A stretch of 5,129 nt of DNA, taken from Calditrichota bacterium (lineage in GTDB: Bacteria; Electryoneota; RPQS01). Below are positions 4,501 through 5,129 of this stretch, piece after piece. The notes beneath the pieces are model-generated. The model was not told where the DNA came from. It saw nothing but the letters and a program-made list of their open reading frames with translations, and searched no databases. The stretch spans positions 1 through 5,129 of the forward strand of contig JAGVEU010000326.1 in NCBI GenBank assembly GCA_020057985.1, given 5' to 3'. Both the position numbers and the translations under genes were made by a program. Numbering within the stretch: position 1 is the stretch's first letter; each line of letters opens with the position of its first letter.

Positions 4501-5129
4501 TTATTGCCCGATTGCGCTCGGCTCAAGTTTTTCTTTTTCGGTAGGGATCAACTCGCCGCGGAAGGCCTTGGTGAGAATGGATTGTGTCAGGTTATCCGCG
4601 TGCATTTTGGCCCGAGCGCAGCGGGCTTCGATCTGGTCGACCAGCGCGAACAACGCTTTCACTTGGTGGAGTATTGCTTGTTGTTCAGCGAGTGGACAGA
4701 AAGGCACCTCGAACGTTCCGAGCTTCCTGGCGTTGATGTTTGACTGGCTGACACCGTCAGTCTTCATGCGTGAGCAAAACTTCTTTGCGTCATTTGTGTT
4801 GAGGCAGATGCTCAAATACTCCGGGTCCAGTTCCGGGAGTTGGTTAATCCTGATGAGGTAGCCCGCGAAGATCGCATGGCGTTCACCACGGTAGATGGCA
4901 GTCTTACCAACAAGCTCTGGGCTGTTGGTTCGATTGAACAGTACTGTGTTTGGCCGCAACGAGTAGCTTTGAATCTCATCGGCATCTGACGTGTAAACCA
5001 AATCCGCCCAGTCGATCCTCCCATCCTGAATATTTCCCATACGCAGCACGGGCACCTTTCCTGATGGCTGCGATTTGGCTGATGTTCCGTAATCGAATGA
5101 AGTGCAGAGTTTGTTCAGGGCAACGAATC
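4501..5129 (-). CDS. hsdS: Type I restriction-modification specificity subunit, C-terminal part
   Basis: HsdS directs the HsdM methylase and HsdR nuclease to a split DNA target. The visible 208 residues run open to the right edge, so the gene continues outside the window; a GTG at 5055 is internal and not the true start. The segment opens with YGTSAKS and VPVLRMGNIQDG, the usual entry into a target recognition domain. It continues through VLFNRTNSPELVGK and reaches VSQSNINARKLG, FEVPFCPLAEQQAI, then the long spacer helix (ALFALVDQIEARCARAKMHADNL) and the AFRGELIPTE tail. This is one complete recognition domain plus the closing conserved helix. The first recognition domain, hsdM and hsdR should lie to the right or elsewhere. 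The gene leads the minus-strand block and is followed after 3 bp by the membrane-protein gene. Confidence 0.92.
   Translation of the reverse strand, partial: FVALNKLCTSFDYGTSAKSQPSGKVPVLRMGNIQDGRIDWADLVYTSDADEIQSYSLRPNTVLFNRTNSPELVGKTAIYRGERHAIFAGYLIRINQLPELDPEYLSICLNTNDAKKFCSRMKTDGVSQSNINARKLGTFEVPFCPLAEQQAILHQVKALFALVDQIEARCARAKMHADNLTQSILTKAFRGELIPTEKEKLEPSAIGQ

Noticed and set aside
4169..4861. A 230-codon open frame on the plus strand
   Set aside because: It lies antisense to the firmly identified hsdS end and to the membrane-protein gene, is Ser/Arg-rich without any motif, and is best explained as a shadow of their codon bias.
5053..5055. GTG as the start of hsdS
   Set aside because: The frame stays open to the window edge and the residues before it (YGTSAKS, then SGK) belong to the recognition domain, so the GTG is an internal valine.
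1..5129. CRISPR array, tRNA or complete insertion sequence
   Set aside because: No regularly spaced direct repeats, no tRNA-like cloverleaf and no transposase motif were seen on either strand.

Overview
The window looks like part of a bacterial accessory (defence-type) region. The likely host is a proteobacterium of intermediate GC content. This is judged only from codon use and the families present; no ribosomal or taxonomic marker gene is in view, so the host is uncertain. There are no tRNA or rRNA genes, CRISPR arrays or complete insertion sequences.

Left edge (1-350): a roughly 300 bp stretch without a confident gene. It appears to hold the first codons of a gene leaving the window on the minus strand, with a good minus-strand promoter and an inverted repeat. 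Next comes a short GC-rich segment that reads as coding-like on both strands and may be a gene remnant. An AT-rich plus-strand promoter follows, carrying two short palindromes that look like operators for the next operon.

Plus-strand operon (351-2960): three tightly packed genes. The first is a HigB-family toxin. The second is an unusual long antitoxin-like protein that joins a HigA-type helix-turn-helix to a C-terminal ImmA/IrrE zinc metallopeptidase with an HELAH motif. The third is a Beta-family protein (PF14350-like) of unknown function. The spacings are 13 bp and 5 bp, so all three are probably co-transcribed and repressed through the upstream palindromes.

Minus-strand block (2893-5129): read from the right edge leftwards, this starts with the C-terminal part of a type I restriction-modification specificity subunit (HsdS). 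It is followed after 3 bp by a single-pass membrane protein with a possible winged-helix end, and 11 bp later by a small four-cysteine zinc-ribbon protein. Then comes an sce7726-family protein whose sequence fits a PD-(D/E)XK nuclease core. It has its own candidate promoter and meets the Beta gene tail to tail with a 68 bp overlap.

How they may work together (inference): HigB and the HigA-ImmA fusion form a toxin-antitoxin pair that may sense stress or phage through the built-in protease. The Beta protein and the convergent nuclease-like sce7726 protein are plausible effectors or partners, and the type I system next door supports a defence-island setting. The least described parts are the antitoxin-protease fusion linked to Beta and sce7726, and the two uncharacterised hsdS-linked genes.
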